Assembly (NCBI RefSeq): GCF_015627125.1
Contig: NZ_VTDO01000001.1
Coordinates: 124,001-188,000, forward strand
DNA: 64,000 nt
From: Acinetobacter rathckeae
GTDB taxonomy: Bacteria > Pseudomonadota > Gammaproteobacteria > Pseudomonadales > Moraxellaceae
Reading direction: 5' to 3'
Below the pieces are notes generated by a model. The model was not told the origin of the DNA, searched no databases, and saw only the letters and a program-made list of their open reading frames with translations. Positions 36,459 to 45,832 of the stretch are shown here, piece by piece. A program made the position numbers and the translations under genes. The first letter of the stretch is position 1, and each line of letters begins with the position of its first letter.

Positions 36459-37673
36459 ATGTCTAAAGCCATTTTACCTTCCCCGCAAGCCATCTCATTT
36501 GTGGCTCTATTGCGTCAGTGCTTAGACCGTGGACAGTTTGATCGCTTAATTTTAAGTCAGTATGTAGGTGAAGAAGCTGATCTAGAAAAAATAACTTTTC
36601 GATTGGTAGAAGTACAGCAACAACAAAAGCTGTCTGTGCTGTATCGTTACAAAACTCAAGATGTGACTAAGAATTATAACCTTGAGCAGGGCATAGCAGT
36701 ATTTGAAGCATTATTTTCTCAAGTAAAACAAGCAAACTTGTGGGAGCTAGAACAACAAGTACAATTTAAAAGAGGTAAAAAAAGAGACTTAATGACCATA
36801 CAGCCGTTGGCAAAACAAAAAACACTCACAGTAAAACATGACCGTGAAAAACAACGTCTTATAGAGCAAACAGCACCTTATTTACAGGAACTTGGTATTA
36901 CAGATCATGCGGGCGTTTTAGTTCCAAGTATGGCAAAAAAGTGGAAACAAATTAATAAATTTATTGAGATTTTTTCCCAAGCACTCTCTGAGCAAAAACA
37001 GCTTAAAGATGATGTAAATGTTGTTGATTTTGGCTCAGGTAAAGGTTACTTAACTTTTGCAATGTATGACTATTTGCAGAAAAATAAATGGAAGCCAAAA
37101 ATCACTGGTGTAGAGCTGAGAGAGAATTTAGTTCAGTTCTGTCAGGATGTGGCAGTAAAAAACAATTTTCAGGCATTAGACTTTTTTGAAGGAGATGTAC
37201 GGAATTATCAGCCTGAACGTCTAGATGTGATGGTGGCTTTACATGCCTGTGATATTGCAACTGACTTTGCCATACACTGTGGTATACGTTTAAATGCATC
37301 ACTGATTTTATGTGCCCCTTGTTGCCATAAAGAGCTTAGACCACAACTGACTAGCCCAAATGTAGTACAACCAATGTTGCAATATGGTGTGCATGCAGGG
37401 CAACAAGCCGAAATGCTTACTGATACGATCAGAGCTCTATTGTTAAATGCATATGGCTATGAAACCAAAGTATTCGAATTTGTAGCACTCAGTCATACCA
37501 ATAAAAATAAAATGATTTTAGCGGTAAAGAAAAAACACTTAGACAAGCCTGATGCAAAAATAATGCAACAGATTCAAGACCTAAAAGCAATGTATGGTAT
37601 ACAAACTCAAAGCTTAGAGCGGTTGCTTGCTAATGAGTTAGTGGATGAAGATAAGCATGGTTGCCGTTGTTAA
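36459..37673 (+). CDS. SAM-dependent methyltransferase, GSTCD/Methyltransf_32-like
   Basis: 404 aa. The C-terminal half holds the SAM-binding motif VVDFGSGKGYLTFAMYDYL, the acidic ITGVELRENLV, GDVRNY, and the family block VALHACDIATDFAIHCG followed by CAPCCHKELRPQL. These two blocks mark the Methyltransf_32 group. The N-terminal 150 residues include a charged KRGKKRDLM region that could bind nucleic acid. The substrate is unknown to me. Start ATG 36459 has AAGGATCC upstream. Convergent with the AraC gene. Confidence 0.8.
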   Translation: MSKAILPSPQAISFVALLRQCLDRGQFDRLILSQYVGEEADLEKITFRLVEVQQQQKLSVLYRYKTQDVTKNYNLEQGIAVFEALFSQVKQANLWELEQQVQFKRGKKRDLMTIQPLAKQKTLTVKHDREKQRLIEQTAPYLQELGITDHAGVLVPSMAKKWKQINKFIEIFSQALSEQKQLKDDVNVVDFGSGKGYLTFAMYDYLQKNKWKPKITGVELRENLVQFCQDVAVKNNFQALDFFEGDVRNYQPERLDVMVALHACDIATDFAIHCGIRLNASLILCAPCCHKELRPQLTSPNVVQPMLQYGVHAGQQAEMLTDTIRALLLNAYGYETKVFEFVALSHTNKNKMILAVKKKHLDKPDAKIMQQIQDLKAMYGIQTQSLERLLANELVDEDKHGCRC

Positions 37674-37683
37674 GCATATCAAT

Positions 37684-37712
37684 AAAAAGCCCAGTATTTG
37701 ACTGGGCTTTTT
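37684..37712. terminator. Bidirectional terminator between methyltransferase and AraC genes
   Basis: AAAAAGCCCAGT-atttg-ACTGGGCTTTTT, perfect 12-bp stem, 10 bases past the methyltransferase stop and directly before the AraC stop. Confidence 0.9.
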
Positions 37713-37714
37713 AT

Positions 37715-38749
37715 TTAAAGAGAACCGTGTAGTTGGCGGTATAAGCCAGGGGTTACACCAGTCCATTTTTTAAATGCACGGTGGAATGTACTGGTTTCAC
37801 TAAATCCAACCTGTTGAGCAACATCTTCCAATGTTAGTTTAGGTTGTAATAGTAAATGAATGGCTGCATCGCGGCGTAAAGCATCTTTGACACCCTGATA
37901 ACTGCGACCTTCGGCCGCAAGACGGCGACGCAATGTTTGTGGAGAAAGATATAACATAGATGCGACATCATTCAGTGTTGGCATTTCTTCGCCAATGTGG
38001 CTTTTGAGTACATCTCGAATACGAGAAGTTAAAGAATTGGTATTTTTAAATTTAACCAACAGTTGGGTTGGCCCAGCTTTTAGAAACTCTTCTAAAGTAT
38101 CTACATTTTGTCGAATTGGTAGGTCTAAATAGTCGGCAGCAAAGGTAATTTCTGTACGTGCCATACCAAATTGAATCACAGGTGCAAAAAATAAAGCGTC
38201 GTACTCATCTGCTTGCTCTGGTCGAGGGTAGTTGAAATGAACACGCTCGAGTGGAATACGGCGATCAATGAGCCAACATGCTAAGCCATGCCAAATCATG
38301 AGCATGCTTTCAGTCATGTAATGGTCTGGGTCATCGGCTTGTGGAATCATAGGTACAAAGCGTGCTTCATGTTTGTCTTTTTCTACTGAAATAAACCAAT
38401 CATCCGCAAACAGTCTATAAAATTGGCTAGATAATTCGAGTGCTTCACCTAAGGTTTTTGAGTGAATGATCAATTGGCACATAATGGCAAACGTACCTAA
38501 CTTGCGAGGTTGTGAAGAAAATCCTGCATGTTCGTCTTGTGTGACCATCCATAACATTTTAACAAAGCGAGTATATTGCTCTGGTGAAATACGTGCTTTG
38601 GGTTGCTTGAGTAATTCAGCTTCAATTCCCACATGTGACAGCAGGGTTTCAGCATCCATGCCTAATTTTTTTACGCCTTTTAAAGCAGCATTCACAAAAT
38701 AAATACTAATCGTATCACGGCTTACGCTCAATTCTTCAAGTGCTCTCAT
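37715..38749 (-). CDS. AraC-family transcriptional regulator (OruR/ArgR-like type)
   Basis: 344 aa from ATG 38749; a GTG two codons earlier is possible. N-terminal effector domain of the Arabinose_bd (PF12625) type (about 20-205, LLSHVGIEAELLKQPKARISPEQYTRFVKMLW), then the C-terminal double HTH (TLNDVASMLYLSPQTLRRRLAAEG; TLEDVAQQVGFSETSTFHRAFKKWTGVTPGLYR). Effector and targets are unknown. It is divergent from the OprB porin gene across 400 bases that contain a tandem direct repeat, so the porin is a possible target. Confidence 0.86.
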   Translation of the reverse strand: MRALEELSVSRDTISIYFVNAALKGVKKLGMDAETLLSHVGIEAELLKQPKARISPEQYTRFVKMLWMVTQDEHAGFSSQPRKLGTFAIMCQLIIHSKTLGEALELSSQFYRLFADDWFISVEKDKHEARFVPMIPQADDPDHYMTESMLMIWHGLACWLIDRRIPLERVHFNYPRPEQADEYDALFFAPVIQFGMARTEITFAADYLDLPIRQNVDTLEEFLKAGPTQLLVKFKNTNSLTSRIRDVLKSHIGEEMPTLNDVASMLYLSPQTLRRRLAAEGRSYQGVKDALRRDAAIHLLLQPKLTLEDVAQQVGFSETSTFHRAFKKWTGVTPGLYRQLHGSL

Positions 38750-39078
38750 TATCACAGCAATTTAACCTAAATGTTTGTCATGTAATCATATTGGGGTCGC
38801 ATATTTTCTTGGCCTTCATACGGGTTGAAGTTGTTACACACAGCTCATTCGAGGTATTTGGCACAAGGTTAAATGATTGCTAGACCGATAAACTTGGCAA
38901 GATGGTAGCATATTTCATATAAATAGAGTAAATACTTTATTTATTGTGCGGATTCGCTATGTTTGAATAATAATTTTATTAAAAACAGAGTCCTAGCTTT
39001 ATTTTTTAGTACGATTAAAGCACTTTATGTACTTTGGATATTGTTGTTCTAACTATAAGTTTTTAATATTCAACAGGT

Positions 39079-39112
39079 TAACAAAATAAATTACAAGTGT
39101 AACAAAATAAAT
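39079..39112 (+). repeat. Tandem direct repeat upstream of the OprB porin
   Basis: TAACAAAATAAAT occurs at 39079-39091 and again at 39100-39112, exactly 21 bases start to start, i.e. two helical turns. AraC-family proteins bind direct half-sites with this spacing. The repeats are AT-rich, so chance is possible. Confidence 0.5.
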
Positions 39113-39154
39113 AGTATGCTACACAAGTCAACAATTAACATAGGATGTGTAACG

Positions 39155-40393
39155 TTGAAAACAACAAAATTAACATTAGCATGTTGCGTATGTGTCGCAA
39201 TATGTGCAGGACTTACTCAAGCTCAAGCGTCGACTGCTTTTGATCGCAATAGCCCATATATGTTGGGCGATTGGAATGGACAAAGAGAAGCACTTAAAGC
39301 TCAAGGTTATGACTTTTCAATGGGTTATACGGGGGAGCTAGCAACAGTTTTAGACTCAAAGAATACCTCTAGTCACCCTACAAAATATGCAGACCAGTTT
39401 AGTTTAGGCGCAGATTTAGACCTGAGTAAAATTTTAGGCTGGCAAGACACACAAGCAGGCATTACCCTGACTTATCGTAATGGTCAAAACCTCACCAGTA
39501 GTGCTGATGCCTTACAACACCAAGTTAGCCAAGTTCAAGAGGTTTATGGTCGTGGTCAAACGTGGCGTTTAACCAATCTATGGATTAAAAAACAATTTTT
39601 TGATCAAAAATTAGATATTAAAGTGGGTCGTTTTGGCGAACCCAGCGAATTTAATAGTGCAGACTGTAACTTTCAAAATTTGGCCCTATGTGGCGGTCAA
39701 ATGGGTAACTGGGCAGGTGATCAATGGTACAACTGGCCAGTCAGCCAATGGGCGGTTCGCGTAAAATACAATTTACAACCAGATCTTTTTGTACAAGTGG
39801 GTGCATTTGAGCACAATGCTGAAAACTTAGACCGTGGTAAAGGTTTCAATTTAAACACAGATGGTTCAAATGGTGCTTTAATTCCTGTAGAGATGGTATG
39901 GCAACCGAAACTGACAGCACAGCATTTACCTGGTGAATATCGTGTAGGTTATTATTACAGTACGGTAGATCAAAACACCAGCGGTCAAAGGATTGACCAT
40001 AAACAAGGTGCTTGGGTTTCTGCAAAACAACAACTTACTGCTCAAGCGGGTGATACGACGCGTGGCTTAACTGGTTTTGCAAGTGCTTCATTCTTTGATC
40101 ATGACCCAAGTAATAGTGATGATGGCCAAGTATCGAATATGCAAAACATTGGCCTAAGCTATGTGGGTTTATTTGATGCAAGAGCGAAAGATGAGGTTGC
40201 ATTAGGCTTTAGTCGTATACATAAAAATGTATCAGGCTATAATAGCGAATATAATGCTGAACTTTACTATGGTATGAATGTCACGAACTGGCTTACAGTC
40301 CGCCCAAATATTCAATATGTATACCATGTTGGTGCCTTAAAAGATGGCAATAATGCTTGGGTTGGTGGTGTGAAATTGACCACAGCATTCTAA
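39155..40393 (+). CDS. oprB: Carbohydrate-selective porin, OprB family
   Basis: 412 aa from TTG 39155, chosen because AGGA lies nine bases upstream and because it gives a compact signal peptide (MKTTKLTLACCVCVAICAG...AQA); an ATG at 39116 adds 13 residues but lacks a ribosome site. The mature part is an OprB barrel: RNSPYMLGDWNGQREALKAQGYDFSMGYTGE, LWIKKQFFDQKLDIKVGRFG, GDQWYNWPVSQWAVRVKY, PGEYRVGYYYST and NWLTVRPNIQYVYHVG, ending in F. It admits glucose and related sugars to the periplasm, where the adjacent Gcd acts on them. Confidence 0.9.
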   Translation: MKTTKLTLACCVCVAICAGLTQAQASTAFDRNSPYMLGDWNGQREALKAQGYDFSMGYTGELATVLDSKNTSSHPTKYADQFSLGADLDLSKILGWQDTQAGITLTYRNGQNLTSSADALQHQVSQVQEVYGRGQTWRLTNLWIKKQFFDQKLDIKVGRFGEPSEFNSADCNFQNLALCGGQMGNWAGDQWYNWPVSQWAVRVKYNLQPDLFVQVGAFEHNAENLDRGKGFNLNTDGSNGALIPVEMVWQPKLTAQHLPGEYRVGYYYSTVDQNTSGQRIDHKQGAWVSAKQQLTAQAGDTTRGLTGFASASFFDHDPSNSDDGQVSNMQNIGLSYVGLFDARAKDEVALGFSRIHKNVSGYNSEYNAELYYGMNVTNWLTVRPNIQYVYHVGALKDGNNAWVGGVKLTTAF

Positions 40394-40578
40394 AATACTG
40401 GCTACGATTTTTGTAAAAAGTAATATATTTTTTCATCATAGATCTGTGCTTGGTTGTTTGAAGTGTGAACTAAAAACATAATATAAGCATTGGTCTATCC
40501 CCATTGATATAAAAGACTGGCAAAGCAAAAGTAAGATGTATGTCTTTACTTGGCTTTAGCCATAAACTAGAGGTGATT

Positions 40579-42987
40579 ATGGATCAACCCTCAAAGAGCT
40601 CAGGAATGAGGAATTTTACTGCTTTTATCCTAGTGGTATTGGGCCTTATTTTATTTCCTTTCGGTGGTTATCTAGCAGTACTCGGTGGCACAACGTATTA
40701 TGTGATTACTGGGTTATTGCTTATTGTATCTGGCGTATTGTTGTTTCGCGCATCAATCGTATCTTATCTGATTTACGCAATTGTTGTACTTGGTACAATA
40801 ATCTGGGGACTTTGGGAAGTCGGTTCAGATTTTTGGGCATTGGTACCACGTTTGGGTATTTTAGGTGTACTCGGTGTTTGGATGTTACTGCCTGCGATTA
40901 CTCGTGGGCTTAAACAACCAACTGCACCTAGCCGTTTAGTACTTGCAGGATCGTTAGCGATCGCAATTTTGGTCATGATTTATTCTATATTTAATGACCC
41001 GCAAGAAATTAATGGCGAAATCACTACTGCACAGCCTGCAAAAGCATCAACAATGCCTGGCGTAGCTGATGGTGACTGGCCTGCATATGGTCGTACACAA
41101 GATGGCCAACGTTACTCGCCACTGACTCAAATTGACGACAAAAATGTCAAAGAGTTAAAAGAGGCTTGGGTATTCCGTACAGGTGACTTTAAAACTGCAA
41201 ATGATCCTGGTGAAATTACAAACCAAGTTACGCCAATTAAAATTGGTAGTAACATGTTTATTTGTACTGCACATCAGCAATTGATAGCGATTGACCCTAA
41301 AACAGGTCAAGAAAAATGGCGTTTTGATCCTAAGTTGAAATCTGATATTACATTCCAGCATTTAACATGCCGTGGTGTGTCTTATTATGATGCCAACAAT
41401 ACTCAAGAATTTGCAACAAGCTTGAAGTTCAAAAAGTCTGAATCAACGCAATGTCCTCGTAAAGTGATTTTACCTGTCAATGATGGTCGTTTAGTGGCTG
41501 TGAATGCAGACACAGGTAAGGCATGTACTGACTTTGGTAAAGATGGCCAAGTTGATCTACAAAAAGATATGCCGTATGCGTATCCAGGTGGTTATAACCC
41601 AACATCACCGCCTGTTGTAACAGGTACAACTATTATTATTGGTGGTGCAACAACAGATAACTTCTCTACTAAAGAGCCATCTGGTGTGATTCGTGGTTAT
41701 GATGTCAATACTGGTAAGTTACTTTGGGTATTCGATACAGGTGCGTTAGATCCGAACTTAATTCCTGGTCCTAACCAAACGTATGTAAATAACTCTCCAA
41801 ATGCGTGGGCACCGCTTGCGTATGATGAAAAGTTAGATATGGTTTATATTCCAACAGGTGTAGGTACGCCTGATATTTGGGGTGGTGACCGTACTGAGCT
41901 GAAAGAGCGTTATGCAAACTCTGTATTGGCATTAAATGCAACAACAGGTAAGTTGGTATGGCACTTCCAAACCACGCATCATGACCTTTGGGATATGGAT
42001 GTTCCGTCACAACCGACATTGGCTGATGTAAAAGATAAGTCAGGTCAAGTTGTGCCAGCGGTTTATGTGCCAACGAAAACTGGTAACGTATTTGTATTTG
42101 ACCGTCGTGACGGTAAAGCAATCGTACCAATTACTGAGCGTCCTGTTCCACAAAAGACACTCATTGGCCCTGAAACTAAAGGCGAGCGTTATTCTCCGAC
42201 ACAACCTTTCTCTGAGCTGAATCTTGCACCAAAAGATAAGTTAACAGATAAAGAAATGTGGGGTGCAACAATGTTCGATCAGTTGTACTGCCGTATTTAC
42301 TTTAAAAAGTTAAACTACCAAGGTATTTATACGCCACCTTCTGAAAATGGTACGTTAGTATTCCCTGGTAACTTAGGTGTGTTTGAATGGGGCGGTATTT
42401 CAGTTAACCCTGACCGTCAAGTTGCTGTGACGAATCCATTGGCTTTACCATTCGTTTCTCGTCTGATTCCACAAGATCCTAATCGTAAAGTGACGGAAAA
42501 AGGTGCAGGTACAGAACATGGTATTCAACCAATGTACGGCGTACCTTATGGTGTTGAAATCTCTGCGTTCTTATCACCACTTGGTTTACCATGTAAACAA
42601 CCAGGTTGGGGTTATGTTGCAGCAGTAGACTTAAATACAAACCAAGTGGCATGGAAAAAACGTATTGGTACAGTGCGTGACAGTTTACCGAAATTGTTCC
42701 AATTACCACCAATGAAAATTGGTGTGCCAGGCCTTGGTGGTGCTATTTCTACAGCGGGTAATGTGATGTTTGTTGCAGGCACACAAGATAACTATATCCG
42801 TGCGTACAGCATTACCAATGGTGAAAAACTGTGGGAAGCTCGCTTACCTGCAGGTGGTCAAGCAACACCAATGACGTATGAAATTGATGGTAAGCAGTAC
42901 CTTGTAATTATGGCTGGTGGTCATGGTTCATTTGGTACAAAAATGGGTGACTACCTCGTTGCTTATGCTTTACCTGATACAAAATAA
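40579..42987 (+). CDS. gcd: Membrane-bound PQQ-dependent glucose dehydrogenase
   Basis: 802 aa from ATG 40579 (GAGGTGATT upstream), matching the Acinetobacter calcoaceticus GdhA start. Five N-terminal membrane helices (about 15-150) anchor a periplasmic eight-bladed propeller that binds PQQ and calcium: WPAYGRTQDGQRYSPL, TPIKIGSNMFICTAHQQLIAIDP, HLTCRGV, TSPPVVTGT, NSPNAWAPLAYD, TTHHDLWDMDVPSQP, GNLGVFEWGGISVNPD and the closing GGQATPMTY...GGHGSFGTKMGDYLVAYALPD. It oxidises glucose and other aldoses to lactones and feeds electrons to ubiquinone. Needs PQQ, whose synthesis genes are not here. Confidence 0.96.
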   Translation: MDQPSKSSGMRNFTAFILVVLGLILFPFGGYLAVLGGTTYYVITGLLLIVSGVLLFRASIVSYLIYAIVVLGTIIWGLWEVGSDFWALVPRLGILGVLGVWMLLPAITRGLKQPTAPSRLVLAGSLAIAILVMIYSIFNDPQEINGEITTAQPAKASTMPGVADGDWPAYGRTQDGQRYSPLTQIDDKNVKELKEAWVFRTGDFKTANDPGEITNQVTPIKIGSNMFICTAHQQLIAIDPKTGQEKWRFDPKLKSDITFQHLTCRGVSYYDANNTQEFATSLKFKKSESTQCPRKVILPVNDGRLVAVNADTGKACTDFGKDGQVDLQKDMPYAYPGGYNPTSPPVVTGTTIIIGGATTDNFSTKEPSGVIRGYDVNTGKLLWVFDTGALDPNLIPGPNQTYVNNSPNAWAPLAYDEKLDMVYIPTGVGTPDIWGGDRTELKERYANSVLALNATTGKLVWHFQTTHHDLWDMDVPSQPTLADVKDKSGQVVPAVYVPTKTGNVFVFDRRDGKAIVPITERPVPQKTLIGPETKGERYSPTQPFSELNLAPKDKLTDKEMWGATMFDQLYCRIYFKKLNYQGIYTPPSENGTLVFPGNLGVFEWGGISVNPDRQVAVTNPLALPFVSRLIPQDPNRKVTEKGAGTEHGIQPMYGVPYGVEISAFLSPLGLPCKQPGWGYVAAVDLNTNQVAWKKRIGTVRDSLPKLFQLPPMKIGVPGLGGAISTAGNVMFVAGTQDNYIRAYSITNGEKLWEARLPAGGQATPMTYEIDGKQYLVIMAGGHGSFGTKMGDYLVAYALPDTK

Positions 42988-43001
42988 TTTAAATCAGTTG
43001 T

Positions 43002-43033
43002 AAAAAAGGCCCAGTTTAGACTGGGCTTTTTTT
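43002..43033 (+). terminator. Intrinsic terminator after gcd
   Basis: AAAAAAGGCCCAGT-tt-aGACTGGGCTTTTTTT type stem (GCCCAGT / ACTGGGC) with a seven-T tail, 15 bases after the stop. Confidence 0.9.
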
Positions 43034-43150
43034 ATGTTTGTTATTCCTTTATAAGCAAAACCGCTATTAAATATGCAAAAAAAGCATTTCGCTGATAGAT
43101 CAAATACTCGTATGCTATGAACATAAAATTAATTTTACTAGCTAGACGCC

Positions 43151-44794
43151 ATGTATTTATATACTGATGATGACCAACAACTTGTGAATGAACGAGTTGC
43201 CCAATTTAGAGATCAGACACAACGTTACTTAGCAGGAACGTTGTCTGAAGATGAATATCGCCCATTGCGTTTACAAAATGGTTTGTACGTGCAACGTTAT
43301 GCCCCAATGCTACGTATTGCGGTACCGTATGGGTTAATGAACTCTACACAACTGAGAAAGATTGCTGATATTTCGACACAGTATGACCGTGGCTATGCTC
43401 ATATTTCAACCCGTCAAAATATTCAATTGAATTGGCCTGCGTTAGAAGATGTGCCAGATATTTTGGAAGAGTTAGCAACAGTGCAAATGCATGCCATTCA
43501 AACCAGTGGTAACTGTATTCGTAATACGACTACTGATCAATATGCAGGTGTTGTTGCAGGCGAAGTGGCTGACCCTCGTCCAACCTGTGAGCTAATTCGT
43601 CAGTGGAGTACATTCCATCCAGAGTTTGCATTTTTACCGCGTAAATTTAAAATAGCAGTGTCTGCTGTAGCAGAAAAAGATCGTGCAGCAGCCTCTTTTC
43701 ATGATATTGGTGTTTATATTGTGAAAAATGAAGCGGGTGAGATTGGCTATAAAATTAAAGCAGGTGGTGGTTTAGGCCGAACCCCTGTAATTGGTAGCGT
43801 GATTCGTGAGTTTCTCCCTCGCCAAGATTTAATTGCTTATCTTGATGCAATTTTACGTGTATATAATTTGCATGGTCGTAGAGACAACAAATATAAAGCA
43901 CGTATTAAAATCTTGGTCAAAGCCATGACACCTGAAGTCTTTGCAGAAAAAGTAGAGGCTGAGTTTGTACATACGCGTGAGCAGTTAACGGTAGAGCCAA
44001 GTTTGCTACAAAAAATGGACGAGGTGTTTAAGCCATTTGCATACCAAGACAAAGCAGATGAAAATTTTGACTCATTATTTCAAGCACATCCTAAATTTAA
44101 GCAGTGGTTTAACGTCAATACGCATGCACATAAAGTATCAGGCTATCGTATTGTTAACATTAACTTAAAACGTGCAGGTGTTGCCCCTGGTGATATGACC
44201 ACAGAAGAAATGAACTTTATTGCAGACTTAGCCGATGAATATACGTTTGGCGAGCTAAGAACCACGCATGAACAAAACATTTCTTTGGTTGATGTAGAGC
44301 AACAACGTTTGTTTGAATTATGGCAAAAGTTAGAAGCAGCAAATATGGCAAGAGCACATATTGGCTTCTTAACAGATATTATTTGTTGCCCAGGCGGTGA
44401 CTATTGTTCGCTTGCCAATGCCAAATCTATTCCAATTTCTGAAGCGATTACTCGTCGTTTTGACGATTTAGACATGCTGTATAACTTAAGAGAAATAGAC
44501 TTAAATATTTCAGGTTGTATGAATGCCTGTGGTCATCACCATGTGGGAAATATTGGTATTTTAGGTGTTGATAAAAAAGGTGCCGAGTTCTACCAAATTA
44601 CTTTAGGTGGTCATGCCGACCATGATGCTTCTATTGGTAATATTTTAGGGCCAGCATTTGCCGCAGATGCCGTACCTGATGTGATTGAAGAAATTTTAAA
44701 TACTTATTTAGACGTGCGTGAAAACGATGAAAAGTTTATTGATACGTATCGCCGTGTAGGTATTAAACCATTTAAGGAGCGAGCATATGCTTAA
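43151..44794 (+). CDS. cysI: Sulfite (nitrite/sulfite) reductase, siroheme-Fe4S4
   Basis: 547 aa with two ferredoxin-like/siroheme half repeats. The first has GYAHISTRQNIQLNWPALEDVPDI and SGNCIRNTTTDQYAGV; the second carries the cofactor cysteines in CCPGGDYC (Cys413, Cys419) and CMNAC (Cys456, Cys460) followed by GHHHVGNIGILG. The subgroup (CysI-like, about 550 aa, no CysJ flavoprotein nearby) pairs with a DUF934 protein and is used for assimilatory sulfite reduction in pseudomonads and Acinetobacter. It overlaps the DUF934 gene by eight bases. Confidence 0.92.
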   Translation: MYLYTDDDQQLVNERVAQFRDQTQRYLAGTLSEDEYRPLRLQNGLYVQRYAPMLRIAVPYGLMNSTQLRKIADISTQYDRGYAHISTRQNIQLNWPALEDVPDILEELATVQMHAIQTSGNCIRNTTTDQYAGVVAGEVADPRPTCELIRQWSTFHPEFAFLPRKFKIAVSAVAEKDRAAASFHDIGVYIVKNEAGEIGYKIKAGGGLGRTPVIGSVIREFLPRQDLIAYLDAILRVYNLHGRRDNKYKARIKILVKAMTPEVFAEKVEAEFVHTREQLTVEPSLLQKMDEVFKPFAYQDKADENFDSLFQAHPKFKQWFNVNTHAHKVSGYRIVNINLKRAGVAPGDMTTEEMNFIADLADEYTFGELRTTHEQNISLVDVEQQRLFELWQKLEAANMARAHIGFLTDIICCPGGDYCSLANAKSIPISEAITRRFDDLDMLYNLREIDLNISGCMNACGHHHVGNIGILGVDKKGAEFYQITLGGHADHDASIGNILGPAFAADAVPDVIEEILNTYLDVRENDEKFIDTYRRVGIKPFKERAYA

Positions 44795-45281
44795 TCTTGA
44801 CTTTCCTGTGCTACAAAAAGATGGTTTAGTAACTAAAAACACTTATCAGATTGTTGATGAAGAGGGTGTTTTACCACAAGGTGATGTTGTATTAACCACA
44901 GCACAGCTCGAATTACTTGCACAAATCAGTGGTAAAAAAGCACTGTTAATTACGGTAGATGATACACCTGAAGATCATGTGTTTCCTCTGACTGATTTAG
45001 ACAGTATTTTCATTGAATTTGCTGGCTTTAATGATGGTCGAGGCTATTCTTTTGCTGCACTTTTACGCCGTCAGGGGTTTAAAGGTGAGTTAAGAGCGGT
45101 GGGTGATATTTTTAAAGATGTATTAAACTATTTGAAACGTTCGGGCTTTGACAGCTTTGTGTTGAAAGAAGGCAAGAGTATAGATGAAGCCAAGTCTGGG
45201 CTGAATGATTTTACCAAGCCGTATCAGATTTCAACGGCTGTGCCAAATGCAAATTATCAGACGGGTCAGATCACACATTAA
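44787..45281 (+). CDS. DUF934 protein, partner of sulfite reductase
   Basis: 164 aa. The DUF934 signature is visible in the second half: FIEFAGFNDGRGYSFAALLRRQGFKGELRAVGDIFKDVLNYLKRSGFDSFVLKEG. No cofactor motif is evident. The gene is almost always next to cysI, here overlapping it by eight bases, which points to a role in sulfite reduction such as electron delivery or assembly; the biochemical function is not established. Confidence 0.85.
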   Translation: MLNLDFPVLQKDGLVTKNTYQIVDEEGVLPQGDVVLTTAQLELLAQISGKKALLITVDDTPEDHVFPLTDLDSIFIEFAGFNDGRGYSFAALLRRQGFKGELRAVGDIFKDVLNYLKRSGFDSFVLKEGKSIDEAKSGLNDFTKPYQISTAVPNANYQTGQITH

Positions 45282-45296
45282 ATAGATCTACACTTT

Positions 45297-45326
45297 AAAT
45301 AGAGCCTCAATGGCTCTATTTTTTTA
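45297..45326 (+). terminator. Intrinsic terminator after the DUF934 gene
   Basis: AAATAGAGCC-tcaat-GGCTCTATTTTTTT, perfect 10-bp stem with T-run, 16 bases past the stop. Confidence 0.9.
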
Positions 45327-45783
45327 TGTCAGAATGCTATTAAAAATGTGGCCTTGGGTGAAAAAAAGGTAAAGCATGGTTCAAAGTGTCTATTGATATT
45401 TTACTTCAAGTGTTTTTCACAGTTGTATAAGGAACTCGGTGTTCGATGATATTTTCTATTTTTTAATCGAAAGTTCAAAAAGAAAATCTTTGTGAATCTC
45501 CAAAAACAGTTTTTTCTTAATTTTGGGGGCATAAAAATTTATTGTAGGGTTTAATAAACATATCAGACTTTAAAACATATATTGATCATTTTAGATTTTT
45601 GCTTACAAAAAGAATAATTCTTGCACCATTATTAAAAATAAAAACGCTTTTTGGGGATCAAAAGTTGGGTATCTGAACTTAATGCTTTTTAAGTCAAATT
45701 TAATTTCTATTTAAATTACAGTCTATTAAAAATTATATTTTGAATGAATTTAAAAATGGCATAATTCATGCATATTTAACATT
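45327..45783. other. AT-rich intergenic region before the ABC/amidohydrolase operon
   Basis: About 460 bases with no open frame worth calling. It should hold the operon promoter; TTGAAT at about 45741 followed by a TAATTC 16 bases later is a weak candidate. No RNA gene was recognised, though the length leaves room for one. Confidence 0.4.
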
Positions 45784-45800
45784 ATTCAAGTTACTTGAAT
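45784..45800 (+). promoter_or_regulatory. Candidate operator before the ABC/amidohydrolase operon
   Basis: ATTCAAG-TTA-CTTGAAT, a perfect 7-3-7 inverted repeat, 33 bases upstream of the first ATG. A likely protein-binding site; the XRE-cupin regulator at the end of the operon is the natural candidate, by inference only. Confidence 0.5.
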
Positions 45801-45832
45801 TTTATTGTTAGGTACTTTATTTGGAGGAAAAT

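Noticed and set aside
43151-45281. Assimilatory nitrite reductase operon
   Set aside because: The siroheme enzyme is about 550 aa with a DUF934 partner and no NirB/NirD or nitrate transporter; this combination is the sulfite reductase type.
45327-45783. A non-coding RNA gene in the long AT-rich gap
   Set aside because: The gap is long, but I could not find a convincing promoter plus terminator pair inside it.
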